Origin: Verrucomicrobiaceae bacterium
Lineage (GTDB): Bacteria; Verrucomicrobiota; Verrucomicrobiia; Verrucomicrobiales; Verrucomicrobiaceae
Direction of reading: 5' to 3'
Length of the DNA stretch: 64,000 bases
Assembly: GCA_016795465.1 (NCBI GenBank)
Contig: JAEUHK010000028.1
Location: forward strand, 29,406-93,405
This document shows positions 34,203 to 44,000 of this stretch, in pieces. The translations under genes and the position numbers were made by a program. Numbering within the stretch: position 1 is the first letter of the stretch; every line of letters begins with the position of its first letter. Below the pieces are notes generated by a model. The model ran no database searches. It was not told the DNA's origin and saw only the letters and a program-made list of their open reading frames with translations.

Positions 34203-37200
34203 GCTTTGCCTTGATTCCAATTCCGGGACATCCAGACTCCAAAGCGATTACACGCACGGGAAGCATTCGCTTTGCCTTGATTCCAATTCCGGGACATCCA
34301 GACTGAAGACGAGCTCGTTGCGCTCGATCCTGACGCTTTGCCTTGATTCCAATTCCGGGACATCCAGACTCCCCTGCTTTCAGCAGCCCACACCTCAATG
34401 GCTTTGCCTTGATTCCAATTCCGGGACATCCAGACTACTTTCTGTCCGCATCGGGCGCGGTGAATGCTTTGCCTTGATTCCAATTCCGGGACATCCAGAC
34501 TAAATCGACGTTAGCCACGCAACAGCGCGCTGCTTTGCCTTGATTCCAATTCCGGGACATCCAGACTCAGCCATGTTTCACCGTCCGGCGTGATGACGCT
34601 TTGCCTTGATTCCAATTCCGGGACATCCAGACTGCCCTGCTTCCGGTAGAGATCCAGCGTGCGGCTTTGCCTTGATTCCAATTCCGGGACATCCAGACTA
34701 TCGATGCTGCTCCAGGCACCATCGCCGCGGCTTTGCCTTGATTCCAATTCCGGGACATCCAGACTATCACGCCCCCGTGGTGTCAGTTTCACCATGCTTT
34801 GCCTTGATTCCAATTCCGGGACATCCAGACTGTGCGTGTGACTATCTCCACGGACAGCCTCGCTTTGCCTTGATTCCAATTCCGGGACATCCAGACTTGT
34901 GACACGGATCATGGAGACCCCGCGGGTGCTTTGCCTTGATTCCAATTCCGGGACATCCAGACTCGGGCATGCTGGTGGCATCGAGCAGCGGCGGCTTTGC
35001 CTTGATTCCAATTCCGGGACATCCAGACTGTGAAGGTGTCGGATAGCCTCTTGAGTCAAGCTTTGCCTTGATTCCAATTCCGGGACATCCAGACTGCCGT
35101 CTTCGACCTCCTGCCTGCCAAGAGCGCTTTGCCTTGATTCCAATTCCGGGACATCCAGACTTTGGCATCGGCGCATTGTTACACGGCGTTGGCTTTGCCT
35201 TGATTCCAATTCCGGGACATCCAGACTTGTGTCTGCACGGCACGCTTGTCATGCGCGCTTTGCCTTGATTCCAATTCCGGGACATCCAGACTATACTATC
35301 CCGAGGATGAAGTGAGCTGTTTGCTTTGCCTTGATTCCAATTCCGGGACATCCAGACTGCGGAAATCCCGCACCCGCGACACACTGCGGCTTTGCCTTGA
35401 TTCCAATTCCGGGACATCCAGACTTCAGCGCCTGCCATGTCATTGACTGGCACGGCTTTGCCTTGATTCCAATTCCGGGACATCCAGACTGCTGCAAGGC
35501 TCCCGTGCCATTCAGGATCTGCTTTGCCTTGATTCCAATTCCGGGACATCCAGACTGATCTGCATGCGCTGAAGGCGGTCGGCCTGGCTTTGCCTTGATT
35601 CCAATTCCGGGACATCCAGACTCTCCACCATCGCCACATCGAAGCGATGCGCGCTTTGCCTTGATTCCAATTCCGGGACATCCAGACTCAAATGGTATCA
35701 TCGCCGCGACCGATATAGGCTTTGCCTTGATTCCAATTCCGGGACATCCAGACTGTGGTGAGGATCTGGATCTCGGCGGCGTGGCTTTGCCTTGATTCCA
35801 ATTCCGGGACATCCAGACTTCCTCAACGGCTTGGAGGAGGGTGGCGGAGGCTTTGCCTTGATTCCAATTCCGGGACATCCAGACTCTTGCAGTGGAGCGA
35901 GAGCATGCGCTCGCAGCTTTGCCTTGATTCCAATTCCGGGACATCCAGACTTGCCTGGTTCTGCGCCAGCCGCGCCGCGCCGCTTTGCCTTGATTCCAAT
36001 TCCGGGACATCCAGACTCAAGGCTAGATGGACTCTTACGCCCAAAGTGCTTTGCCTTGATTCCAATTCCGGGACATCCAGACTAGGCTGGCCAGATACAG
36101 GCAAGGGGGACACGCTTTGCCTTGATTCCAATTCCGGGACATCCAGACTGCTCGAAGATCGTTTGAACTCCATCCTTTCGCTTTGCCTTGATTCCAATTC
36201 CGGGACATCCAGACTGAGCCAGAGAGCGTAACGACGTGCCCACCCGCTTTGCCTTGATTCCAATTCCGGGACATCCAGACTATCGCGGAGGTGCCTTGGG
36301 CGGTGGTCATGGCTTTGCCTTGATTCCAATTCCGGGACATCCAGACTGGCTGTGAGTTGAAGGCGGTATGAACGGCCGCTTTGCCTTGATTCCAATTCCG
36401 GGACATCCAGACTGCGCTTCTGAATGCATTCGAGACCACGAGTGCTTTGCCTTGATTCCAATTCCGGGACATCCAGACTTGCTGGGTGCGATACGAGCAT
36501 ACGAGCACGGCTTTGCCTTGATTCCAATTCCGGGACATCCAGACTGAGCTTCGTGAGCAAGTAAGGCGGCTTCCTGCTTTGCCTTGATTCCAATTCCGGG
36601 ACATCCAGACTCTGTTTTGTTCGCGAATGACGGTGAGGTAGGCTTTGCCTTGATTCCAATTCCGGGACATCCAGACTACCTCTACGTCTTCAGCGCCACA
36701 CGGGCCCGCTTTGCCTTGATTCCAATTCCGGGACATCCAGACTGGAGGTGTTGCTCATGGGGTGATGCGTGAGCTTTGCCTTGATTCCAATTCCGGGACA
36801 TCCAGACTAATTGATTGCGAGTCTATCCTTGACGTTAGGCTTTGCCTTGATTCCAATTCCGGGACATCCAGACTTAAGTAGTTCGGAGGCTGTCATGGTA
36901 GTCTGCTTTGCCTTGATTCCAATTCCGGGACATCCAGACTTTGCAGTGGATCGAGAGCATGCGGTCGCAGCTTTGCCTTGATTCCAATTCCGGGACATCC
37001 AGACTGCCTGCATGGTGCAGCCGTCCTTGAAGTGGCTTTGCCTTGATTCCAATTCCGGGACATCCAGACTCGACCACGCAGGCGATCAGCAACCGACGTT
37101 GCTTTGCCTTGATTCCAATTCCGGGACATCCAGACTTGAGTGTGATGCTGATGCTGCTGAATCGCGCTTTGCCTTGATTCCAATTCCGGGACATCCAGAC

Positions 37201-37989
37201 TATTGCTGACATTGCTATCATACGGCATTGCGCTTTGCCTTGATTCCAATTCCGGGACATCCAGACTTCTATAATTCCGCCACGCATACAAGGCCATGCT
37301 TTGCCTTGATTCCAATTCCGGGACATCCAGACTTTGAGGGCCACGGTGTAGGTCGTCTTTGCGCTTTGCCTTGATTCCAATTCCGGGACATCCAGACTCC
37401 CATCGGCCCAGCGCCGCCAGAGTTCGTAGCTTTGCCTTGATTCCAATTCCGGGACATCCAGACTATACGGTCGAAGGCGTTTAGAGTCTCTCATGCTTTG
37501 CCTTGATTCCAATTCCGGGACATCCAGACTCGTTCCGGGCTGGTCGGTGCCTTGTCCGGGCTTTGCCTTGATTCCAATTCCGGGACATCCAGACTAGCAG
37601 CGGCACAGATGGTGGTGAGGCTTGTGCTTTGCCTTGATTCCAATTCCGGGACATCCAGACTGCCAGGGAGCAGCTCCGCCCGATGGGCGTCGCTTTGCCT
37701 TGATTCCAATTCCGGGACATCCAGACTAGACAAATCGGTTAGCGTTGAGCATAGCGGCTTTGCCTTGATTCCAATTCCGGGACATCCAGACTCCAGCTTT
37801 CCTCAAGTGAGGATACTTGCTTGCTTTGCCTTGATTCCAATTCCGGGACATCCAGACTACGCTTCTTTTCCTCGCCGGTCTGGCGGTCGCTTTGCCTTGA
37901 TTCCAATTCCGGGACATCCAGACTCGTGATGGCTACGCGGCAAAAGCGTTCCGGCTTTGCCTTGATTCCAATTCCGGGACATCCAGACT
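34203..37989 (+). CRISPR. Type II-C CRISPR array, 58 repeats and 57 spacers
   Basis: The 36-bp repeat begins GCTTTGCCTTGATTCC and ends GGGACATCCAGACT. I counted 58 copies, all apparently identical, from 34203-34238 to 37954-37989. Spacers are mostly 30 nt, some 29. Transcription is inferred on the + strand because the tracrRNA candidate upstream of cas9 pairs with the 5' end of the repeat read on this strand. That puts the leader side at 34.14-34.20 kb and opposes the cas genes, a layout reported for type II-C. Spacers 26 and 42 are near-duplicates (27 of 29). No degenerate terminal repeat is seen at either end. The long ORFs across it are translated repeats. Confidence 0.97.
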
Positions 37990-38007
37990 AGCTCTGGCCT
38001 CCGGCGG

Positions 38008-38040
38008 GGCTGGAATCCTTTTTTTACAAGGGTTCCAGCC
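38008..38040. other. Hairpin just after the last CRISPR repeat
   Basis: GGCTGGAA...TTCCAGCC with inner CCTT...AAGG and a T-rich loop folds into a stem of about 13 pairs with one wobble, 18 nt past the array. It could end array transcription, though no T-run follows on the + strand. The rest of 37990-38151 shows no gene. Confidence 0.5.
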
Positions 38041-38151
38041 TCGCGCCGGATGGTCAATTTTCTCCGATTTGGGCCAGTTTAGGTCGGCTGATTCACGCGA
38101 AATGGTCATTTCGCCATCCGCCTGGGCTTGGAGATGCGCCCCAGCCCGCCC

Positions 38152-38469
38152 CTACCACAGGAGAATCTGCTCTGGCAGGCTTTCCGGCTCTTCGCCCTCC
38201 TGGGTCGGTGCCCCGTGCATGACAAAAGATCGTTCCCACTGTGCCCGAGTCACAAACAGGGCGCGCACGCTTCCTTCCGGTGGGAGATGGGCCTTCAGGC
38301 GGTCGAGATGGGTTTCCTGCCGGGCAAAGGTCACGCAGGGGCGCACATAGACGCTCCACTGGAGCATGGAATAGCCGTCGTCCTTCAGCCATTCGCGGAA
38401 GTCGTGCGCCGCCTTGCGCTCCTTTTTCGAGAGAACTGGCAAGTCAAAGGCCACTAGCAGCCAGCCCAT
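38152..38469 (-). CDS. cas2: CRISPR-associated endonuclease Cas2
   Basis: 105 residues from ATG at 38469 (MGWLLVAFDLPVLSKKERK); a GTG at 38490 would add seven residues but places the conserved strand too deep. GWLLVAFDLP carries the Asp at the end of the first ferredoxin-like strand, and GYSMLQWSVYVRPC is typical of type II Cas2. It forms the spacer-integration complex with Cas1. It overlaps the cas1 stop by 16 nt, so the genes are coupled. Confidence 0.93.
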   Translation of the reverse strand: MGWLLVAFDLPVLSKKERKAAHDFREWLKDDGYSMLQWSVYVRPCVTFARQETHLDRLKAHLPPEGSVRALFVTRAQWERSFVMHGAPTQEGEEPESLPEQILLW

Positions 38470-39389
38470 TTTATAGAGTTCGGTGTCCACGGTTTGTAGA
38501 TCGTGGGTTTGTGTTCCAAAACCGCGCGACGGAAGGAGCGGATCACCCCTTCAATCACGCCGCGGATTTCGATGGTCATGTCCAGGTAATCCACCTTCTC
38601 CAAAGGAAAGGCGGTCACCCATCGACGAAACTCCTTGGTCACCTCCAGCGGTGCCTCGGGGGCCTCCCGCTGCATCTTCCGCACCCATTGAGCCACTCGC
38701 CAGTCCACGCAGGGGCGGAAGGGCTCCATTAGATCGTAGGCGAGGGGAGTCGCCTGCTCCCGCGTCACATGGAAAATCCCGAAGGTTGGGTCCAGCCCCA
38801 CGCCGAAGAGTTTTTGCAGCGTGGTGGAGAGCAGCACCGCATAGCCGTAGTTCAGCAAAGCGTTCACGCCGCCCTGGCTTTGGTCTCGGATGAAATCGGC
38901 GATTCCGAGCGCCCGGCCAAAGATGCCCCAGTGCGTCCGCGCTCCCATCGCCTCCTTGTGCTCGTGGCTGCTGTTCAGGATGGCATCCAGTTCCTCCAGC
39001 TTGTTGTCCTCGGGGGCCAGATGGCGGGCCAGCAGGAGCTGGTTCTTCACCTTGGCATTCACCGTCCGTCGCCAGAGGGTTTCCTTCTCTCTGGTAGTGA
39101 TGTCGAGCTGGGCCCGCGTGAGCAGGGTGTCGGTGCTGCGGTTCGCAGGAAGAAGGATGCTCACTGGCTGGAAGCTCTCGCACAAGATCAGAGCGATTCC
39201 GTGCTTGGCTGCCTCAATGAGCAGATGACTGTGGAGGGAGGCGGAGAAACTGGTGATGATGATGCTCGCCACGTCCTCCAGCGGCACGGTGCGCGGCTTG
39301 TCCTCGCCGTTGACCTTGCAGGTGAGCTGCCCATCCCGGCAGCTCAGGGACACCTGCGCGTCATCAATGCTGACGATGTGGTAAGACAT
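38454..39389 (-). CDS. cas1: CRISPR-associated integrase Cas1 (type II)
   Basis: 311 residues from ATG at 39389 (MSYHIVSIDDAQVSL). AGGTGGAG 6 nt upstream supports this start over the GTG at 39401. Catalytic residues are visible in HEHKEAMGARTHWGIFG (Glu), GIFHVTREQ (His) and YDLMEPFRPCVD (Glu/Asp). It integrates new spacers with Cas2. A hairpin abuts its start codon and an anti-repeat lies about 80 nt upstream in its leader. No csn2 or cas4 is present, which supports subtype II-C. Confidence 0.94.
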   Translation of the reverse strand: MSYHIVSIDDAQVSLSCRDGQLTCKVNGEDKPRTVPLEDVASIIITSFSASLHSHLLIEAAKHGIALILCESFQPVSILLPANRSTDTLLTRAQLDITTREKETLWRRTVNAKVKNQLLLARHLAPEDNKLEELDAILNSSHEHKEAMGARTHWGIFGRALGIADFIRDQSQGGVNALLNYGYAVLLSTTLQKLFGVGLDPTFGIFHVTREQATPLAYDLMEPFRPCVDWRVAQWVRKMQREAPEAPLEVTKEFRRWVTAFPLEKVDYLDMTIEIRGVIEGVIRSFRRAVLEHKPTIYKPWTPNSIKWAGC

Positions 39390-39413
39390 AGGGCGCTCCA
39401 CCTAGAGCACCCT
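39390..39413 (-). promoter_or_regulatory. Hairpin overlapping the cas1 ribosome binding site
   Basis: Read on the minus strand, AGGGTGCTC-TAGGTG-GAGCGCCCT forms a 9-bp stem (one G-T pair) that ends immediately before the cas1 ATG. The Shine-Dalgarno-like AGGTGGAG (39396-39403) lies in the loop and 3' arm, so folding should reduce cas1 initiation. Confidence 0.55.
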
Positions 39414-39469
39414 AATATAAACCCATCTGTCAAATCCGGCCTCGTATCCCGTTGAAGGTGGGGGCTACA

Positions 39470-39499
39470 GCTTTGCCTTGATTCCGAAAGCGCTTTCGG
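39470..39499 (-). other. Second anti-repeat with perfect palindrome, in the cas1 leader
   Basis: 39470-39485 is identical to the first 16 nt of the CRISPR repeat on the + strand, so minus-strand RNA reads GGAATCAAGGCAAAGC, an exact anti-repeat. It runs into the 16-bp perfect palindrome CCGAAAGCGCTTTCGG (39484-39499). It lies in the DUF3800-cas1 gap, 80 nt before cas1, far from the array. It could be an alternative tracrRNA, a crRNA-binding site in the cas1 mRNA, or the fossil end of an old array. Confidence 0.7.
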
Positions 39500-39599
39500 T
39501 AGCCTGTAAATGGCAAGCGCAGGAATTGTAGAGGTCGTTCCTCCGGGAGCGGCAGGCCGCATGGCTGGGATCCTCGAACCTGGGGCCACTTTCATTGAA

Positions 39600-40397
39600 T
39601 CACAAGCCCTCGAAGTTGATCACTTCGGGGGCTTGTTGTTTGAGGGTGGCGAAATCCTCCGGCCACCATTTCAGCCCGTATCCCGTCAGCTTGCCCTCGT
39701 GGCGGTAGAGCGTCTTTTTCAAGTGCGGCAGGTAGGCATTCTCTGTTTCGCCATACCAGTTCACCTTCAAAGCAAAATGAATCCCCGATGCCACCGCATC
39801 CGCGACTTGGAGCCCTGCGAGCTTTGAATGTTCGACGGATTGAATGCGGTCCGGATCAATTACAGTGGCATCAAGCTGCACCTGCTGCGGATTCTCGGTG
39901 GATTGCTTCAGTAGCAGGCGCAGGTAGTCCTTGATGTCGTCATAGGACATGTTGCTTCGGTTGGAGAAAATCACCTCCGTGAAGCCATCGCCCTCGCCCT
40001 CCCGGCGTTGATCCCGGCACAGCCAGGAAACACGTTCCAGCAGCATGCGGGTGGCATACCGGTAAAGAAGGTACTTGGTGTTTTGAAACTTCTCCGGCTC
40101 GGTGATGGCAGGTTTATACACGAGAACGGACACGGTTCGCATCGGCAGCCCGCCAACACGGCGGATGTACGGCACACGCTGTTCATGACGCAAATCGACA
40201 AAATGCAGCGGAGCTAGGGGCGCTTTCTTCAAGACCTGACGAACCTCGGCCAGGCAAGAAACCATCTGGAGGTCATTGGACTGCCGAATCACCGCAGCCG
40301 AAAGGACAAACCAACGCGAACTCCCAGTGCCGTCCGGGTTAAAGACAAAGCCCTCGTCCCCTGACTCGTCGATGTAGGTGATGAAACTCGGTTTCAT
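39600..40397 (-). CDS. DUF3800 domain protein within the CRISPR locus
   Basis: 265 residues. FITYIDESGDEGFVF is the DUF3800 N-terminal acidic motif, KLAGLQVADAVASGIHFAL the C-terminal motif with conserved Asp, and LHFVDLRHEQR lies between. The family has an RNase H-like core with acidic residues and occurs in mobile and defence contexts, but has no settled function. It sits between cas9 and cas1 on the same strand and may share a transcript with cas1-cas2, although a 210-bp gap follows it. It is not a standard type II-C component. Confidence 0.85.
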   Translation of the reverse strand: MKPSFITYIDESGDEGFVFNPDGTGSSRWFVLSAAVIRQSNDLQMVSCLAEVRQVLKKAPLAPLHFVDLRHEQRVPYIRRVGGLPMRTVSVLVYKPAITEPEKFQNTKYLLYRYATRMLLERVSWLCRDQRREGEGDGFTEVIFSNRSNMSYDDIKDYLRLLLKQSTENPQQVQLDATVIDPDRIQSVEHSKLAGLQVADAVASGIHFALKVNWYGETENAYLPHLKKTLYRHEGKLTGYGLKWWPEDFATLKQQAPEVINFEGL

Positions 40398-40449
40398 AGC
40401 AGATCTGAAATATGTTCTTGATCTATTGGAGGGCTGGTTAGCTTATCAA

Positions 40450-40547
40450 CCGGAAAGGAATATGTTTTGGTTGGCTTCGGCTCGCCAATTAGATTTCCTT
40501 TCCGGGCTTCGCCTTGATCCAGCGGGGGCCGCAGCGATGCGGCCCCC
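40450..40547 (+). other. Structured element with degenerate CRISPR repeat, upstream of HNH and DUF3800
   Basis: CCGGAAAGGAA (40450-40460) pairs exactly with TTCCTTTCCGG (40495-40505), enclosing TTGGC...GCCAA. Next comes GCTTCGCCTTGATCC (40506-40520), which differs from the first 16 nt of the CRISPR repeat by one substitution and one deletion. Then GGGGGCCGCA-GCGA-TGCGGCCCCC (40524-40547) forms a 10-bp stem with a tetraloop. It lies between divergent DUF3800 and HNH genes and could be a small RNA or leader regulator. Confidence 0.55.
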
Positions 40548-40587
40548 CAAAGCCAAGGCTTTTAAGGAGACCAAATAAAACGCCACA

Positions 40588-40899
40588 ATGGCTACACACA
40601 ACACCAACACACAAGGTCGCTCGTTTGACGAGCCGACGAAACAAGCGGTCTGGCAGAAGGGCCAGATCGTTCCGGGGTATGACGCCAACCAATTCCGCAA
40701 GGACACTTGCGGTGCTTGGATGGAATACAAAGAACATGGGAACGTGAACAGCGCTCGGGGCTGGGAGATTGACCATGTTAAGCCCAAGGCGGCAGGTGGC
40801 GGAGATGAACTCTCCAACCTCCAACCGCTGAACTGGGAGAACAACCGACATAAAGGTGACAACTACCCGAATTGGACCTGCAAGGTGAAACACACCTAA
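40588..40899 (+). CDS. Stand-alone small HNH endonuclease
   Basis: 103 residues from ATG at 40588. The core reads WEIDHVKPKAAGGGDELSNLQPLNWENNRHKGD, an intact HNH signature (DH, N, and final N/H), with a single Cys in the N-terminal half. Only about 40 residues precede it, so it lacks a separate DNA-binding domain. It runs opposite to cas9 and DUF3800, with a structured element upstream and a terminator-like hairpin at 40981-41029. This looks like an independent cassette inserted in the cas operon; a homing or anti-mobile-element role is only a guess. Confidence 0.78.
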   Translation: MATHNTNTQGRSFDEPTKQAVWQKGQIVPGYDANQFRKDTCGAWMEYKEHGNVNSARGWEIDHVKPKAAGGGDELSNLQPLNWENNRHKGDNYPNWTCKVKHT

Positions 40900-40980
40900 C
40901 AAGCAGGCCGAAGCCTCACAGGAACCTTGCAAGTAACTCTGTGAGACCCGGCCGCTAACGTGGAACACGTCACCGCAACG

Positions 40981-41029
40981 CTGGCGGCTCAGGCTTGGAA
41001 GTCAAGTCAGGGCCGCCAGTTCTGTTTTT
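40981..41029 (+). terminator. Intrinsic terminator after the HNH gene
   Basis: CTGGCGGC (40981-40988) pairs exactly with GCCGCCAG (41012-41019), followed by TTCTGTTTTT. It ends the + strand HNH transcript just before the cas9 stop codon. A smaller hairpin TCACAG...CTGTGA lies upstream at about 40916-40944. Confidence 0.7.
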
Positions 41030-41040
41030 GCGGCATCACG

Positions 41041-44000
41041 TCAGCCGCCGATCAAATCGTGATTCAGTGGAGTGATGCCCGCCTTTACGAGGGATTTCAG
41101 CAGCACATTGATCTTGTGGCCGGGAGTCCCGTTCTTGAGGCGAGTTACATCCGGCAGACCCATGTCGAGAGCCATGCCGCTCGTGTTGTTCTTCACACTG
41201 AAAATACGCCACGTTCCGGCATAGCCACCGCTTTTCACATGAATCAACTGCCCCCCACGCAGCACTATAGGCGTGTGTCCCTTGTTGAGCTTTTTCAGTT
41301 CCTCCATCTGGCTCTTCACCTGATGAAACGGGATGATTCGGAAACGGTCTTCTTCGTTCACAATGTTCGCCGCGTTTAGAATCGCCACACCATAGTTCTC
41401 TCCAATCACCAGCGCTCCTTTCAGGTCAGCTAGCTTGCCGGGCTTGAGGCCTACGAGCTTGCTGGCGCGTTCCTTGGCGTCTTTGGTGGTGCGTTTGCGG
41501 GCTCCGGTTTCGGGATCAATGTCTTTTGGACCAAAGGTGCGCTGACGCAGCGTGACCTGATCGCCTTCCTGACGCAATACTCGCCAAGTGTTCATCTCCA
41601 GACGAGCCCCGCTCATGTCCGCTGGCACATGCTGGACGACACGGCGCTCCTTGAGCGCCTCGACGATCTGCTTTTTGAAAGTCTCCGGCAGGTCTAGGAC
41701 TTCCAGCTTGCGTGTCCGGCCCTTGTCCCGTTCGTCTTTGGGTTCGGCCAGTTTCAGCAGGCCGTGCCAGCCGTAGCGGCCGCGGAAGGCTTCTTCATCC
41801 TGCTTGAGGACTTTCTTGGTAACGATCTGTTCCCAGAGCTTGCCATCCTTCGGCATGAAGTGGCTGGCGAAGGCGATGACACAAGCGTCAAGGGCATGGT
41901 GCAGATGCGTGATGTCGCGGATTTCGCCTTTGGGACGCACTTGCAGGCTGAGGCTTGGCTTGCCATCGGCGTCCATCACATACTCGCGCTTTTCATTCAC
42001 GGTGGGAAGCATCGCCATGACCTCGGGACAGGCGGGGGCAAGACAGCCGAGGCAATCCCAAGCTTTGCGAACCACGCCGGTCACGCTGCCGGGCAGGGAA
42101 ACGATGCGGTCGGTGTTTTGCAGATGCACAAAACGCTTTTCAAGCTGTCGGGCACTCAGTCGCACCAAATGTGAGGTCACGGTGAGGTCGCGCGGGGTGA
42201 ATTCCTTCTCTTCGTAATCCTTCAGAAGCATTTTCTGCTTCCGGCTCCACTGCCGGAGCTTGTCATCGAGGGAACCTTGGCCGGGGGTGAAGCGATTCGG
42301 CTTCTTCTCACCCGCCAGCTTGTTCACGAAGGCTTCGTATTGCTTCAACGTGAAGATCGTGAGTTCAGGTTTGCCGGGGACAGGTTTTCCTTGTTCATCC
42401 TCGATGAACTGGCGTGCGGTCCGGTTGGCCTTCCACTTGTTCACTTCGGCAAAGGTCACCACCAGCGAATCGAGCGAGTCCGATGGACGCAGCGAGCGTG
42501 GGATGATGTGGTCTTTGTCCACCTTGCCGCGTGCCAGAGTGACAGCGTCGAATTCATGGCCGGTGTAAGGGCACTTCCAATCGAGATCGTCGGCAATGCG
42601 GGCTTTGCGGATCAATCCCGCATTGATCGGGATGCTGGTGCCTTCGAGGTCTGTGGTGAGCCGCTTGCTCACGTCTTTGAAGTTCTTGAGCTTGATGCCG
42701 AGTTCCTGGGCCACCTCCTTGTTCGTCTTGCCAGAAAACTCCACCAAGTCCCGCGCCACCTCGATAACGCACTTGTCCACCTGGGTCGGATCACCGTCCG
42801 CGTAAGTCTTCACCATATCATCGACGAGGCGGAGGAGAATCTTGAGGCGATGGCGCACCAGATGATTGTTGGTGAGTTCGTCAATCTCTTTGCCGAGATC
42901 ATGCTTCTTGATGATTTCCGCATCGAGCACTCCGCCATTCTCACGCGGGTGCATTTTCGCTTCCATCACCTGCTCGACGACGCGCTTCATCACCTCACGG
43001 CCATATGGGGCGCGTCCGCTAGGGAAGGTTGGCGCGATGCTTTGCTTCACGCGGTCTTCCCAGCGCGCTTCCTCCTCGCCCTTGCGGGCCTTGCGCTTCG
43101 TTTCCTTCCAAGCGGCTTGAAGCTTTGATTCGAGTGTTTTCGGTGCCTCAGGCTGTAGGAGGAGCCAAGCCCACGAAACACGGCGGCGCTTGTTCCAGCG
43201 GCCCAGCATTCGCTTTTGCAGAACCACGGGAAGATCGTCCCAAACCGCCTTCAGCATGCCATTGGTTTTGGTGAAGCGAAGCGCCGGATCAAGCACCAGC
43301 GCATCTGCTGCGTCTGGATGCGTCATCATCAAATCCGCATTGGACGCGACGGCATCGCTGACCTCCAGCACGGCCTTTTTGAACTCCCCAGCGGTGAATC
43401 CACCCTCGCGCCGTGCGATCGCCGTGAGTTTCGCTCGTTCTTCGGCGGTCAGGGATTGTTTGTCGCCGTCCTTGGTGCGCCGCACGGTGATATTGGCCAG
43501 AATTTCCGCCCAACGGAATTCCAGATATTCCCGGCAATCCTTGAGCGGACGCTTCTCGCCTGACACCGGACACTCACCAATGATGCGGTTGTCGAAACGG
43601 GGCACGGCTTGACCAAACAGAAGCCCGCCGATGTAACGACCCGGCAACCTTGCATCCAACCCAAGATCACTCAGCACCTCCCGGACGGATTTACCATCTG
43701 CGGGTGTGTTGTCTTCGGCGCACAAGGCTGTGATCAGCGCAGGCGTGACCTGCGGTAGCTTTCCAATGTGTTTTTCGAGCAACGACATGACCTCATCCCT
43801 GACCACATCCCGGGGGAAGGCGGCATTGCTCGTCTTGTAGGCAATCGGAGAGGTTTTCTTGTCATCCGAACGCGGATCAATCTTCAGCTTGGCGCAGATG
43901 GTTTCGCACATGGTGGCCTTGCCAAACTTGTCGAGCAAGAAGCGGGCGTTTTTAACCTTCTCCGTATCATCGGTGTCTTCGTCCTCATCGCGGCTCCATT

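Noticed and set aside
34187..37989. Many ORFs on both strands across the array with repeated MSRNWNQGKA, LDVPELESRQS or MIPIPGHPD peptides.
   Set aside because: They are translations of the CRISPR repeat; the regular 66-bp period (a multiple of three) keeps frames open.
38490..38490. GTG start for cas2.
   Set aside because: ATG at 38469 places the conserved first strand directly at the N-terminus as in other type II Cas2 proteins.
40378..40578. 66-residue plus-strand ORF before the HNH gene.
   Set aside because: It spans the hairpins and repeat-like element, with no domain or ribosome binding site.
40900..41040. GGAAGTCAAGTCAGG near 40997 as another anti-repeat.
   Set aside because: Too many mismatches to the repeat complement, and it lies in the loop of a terminator.
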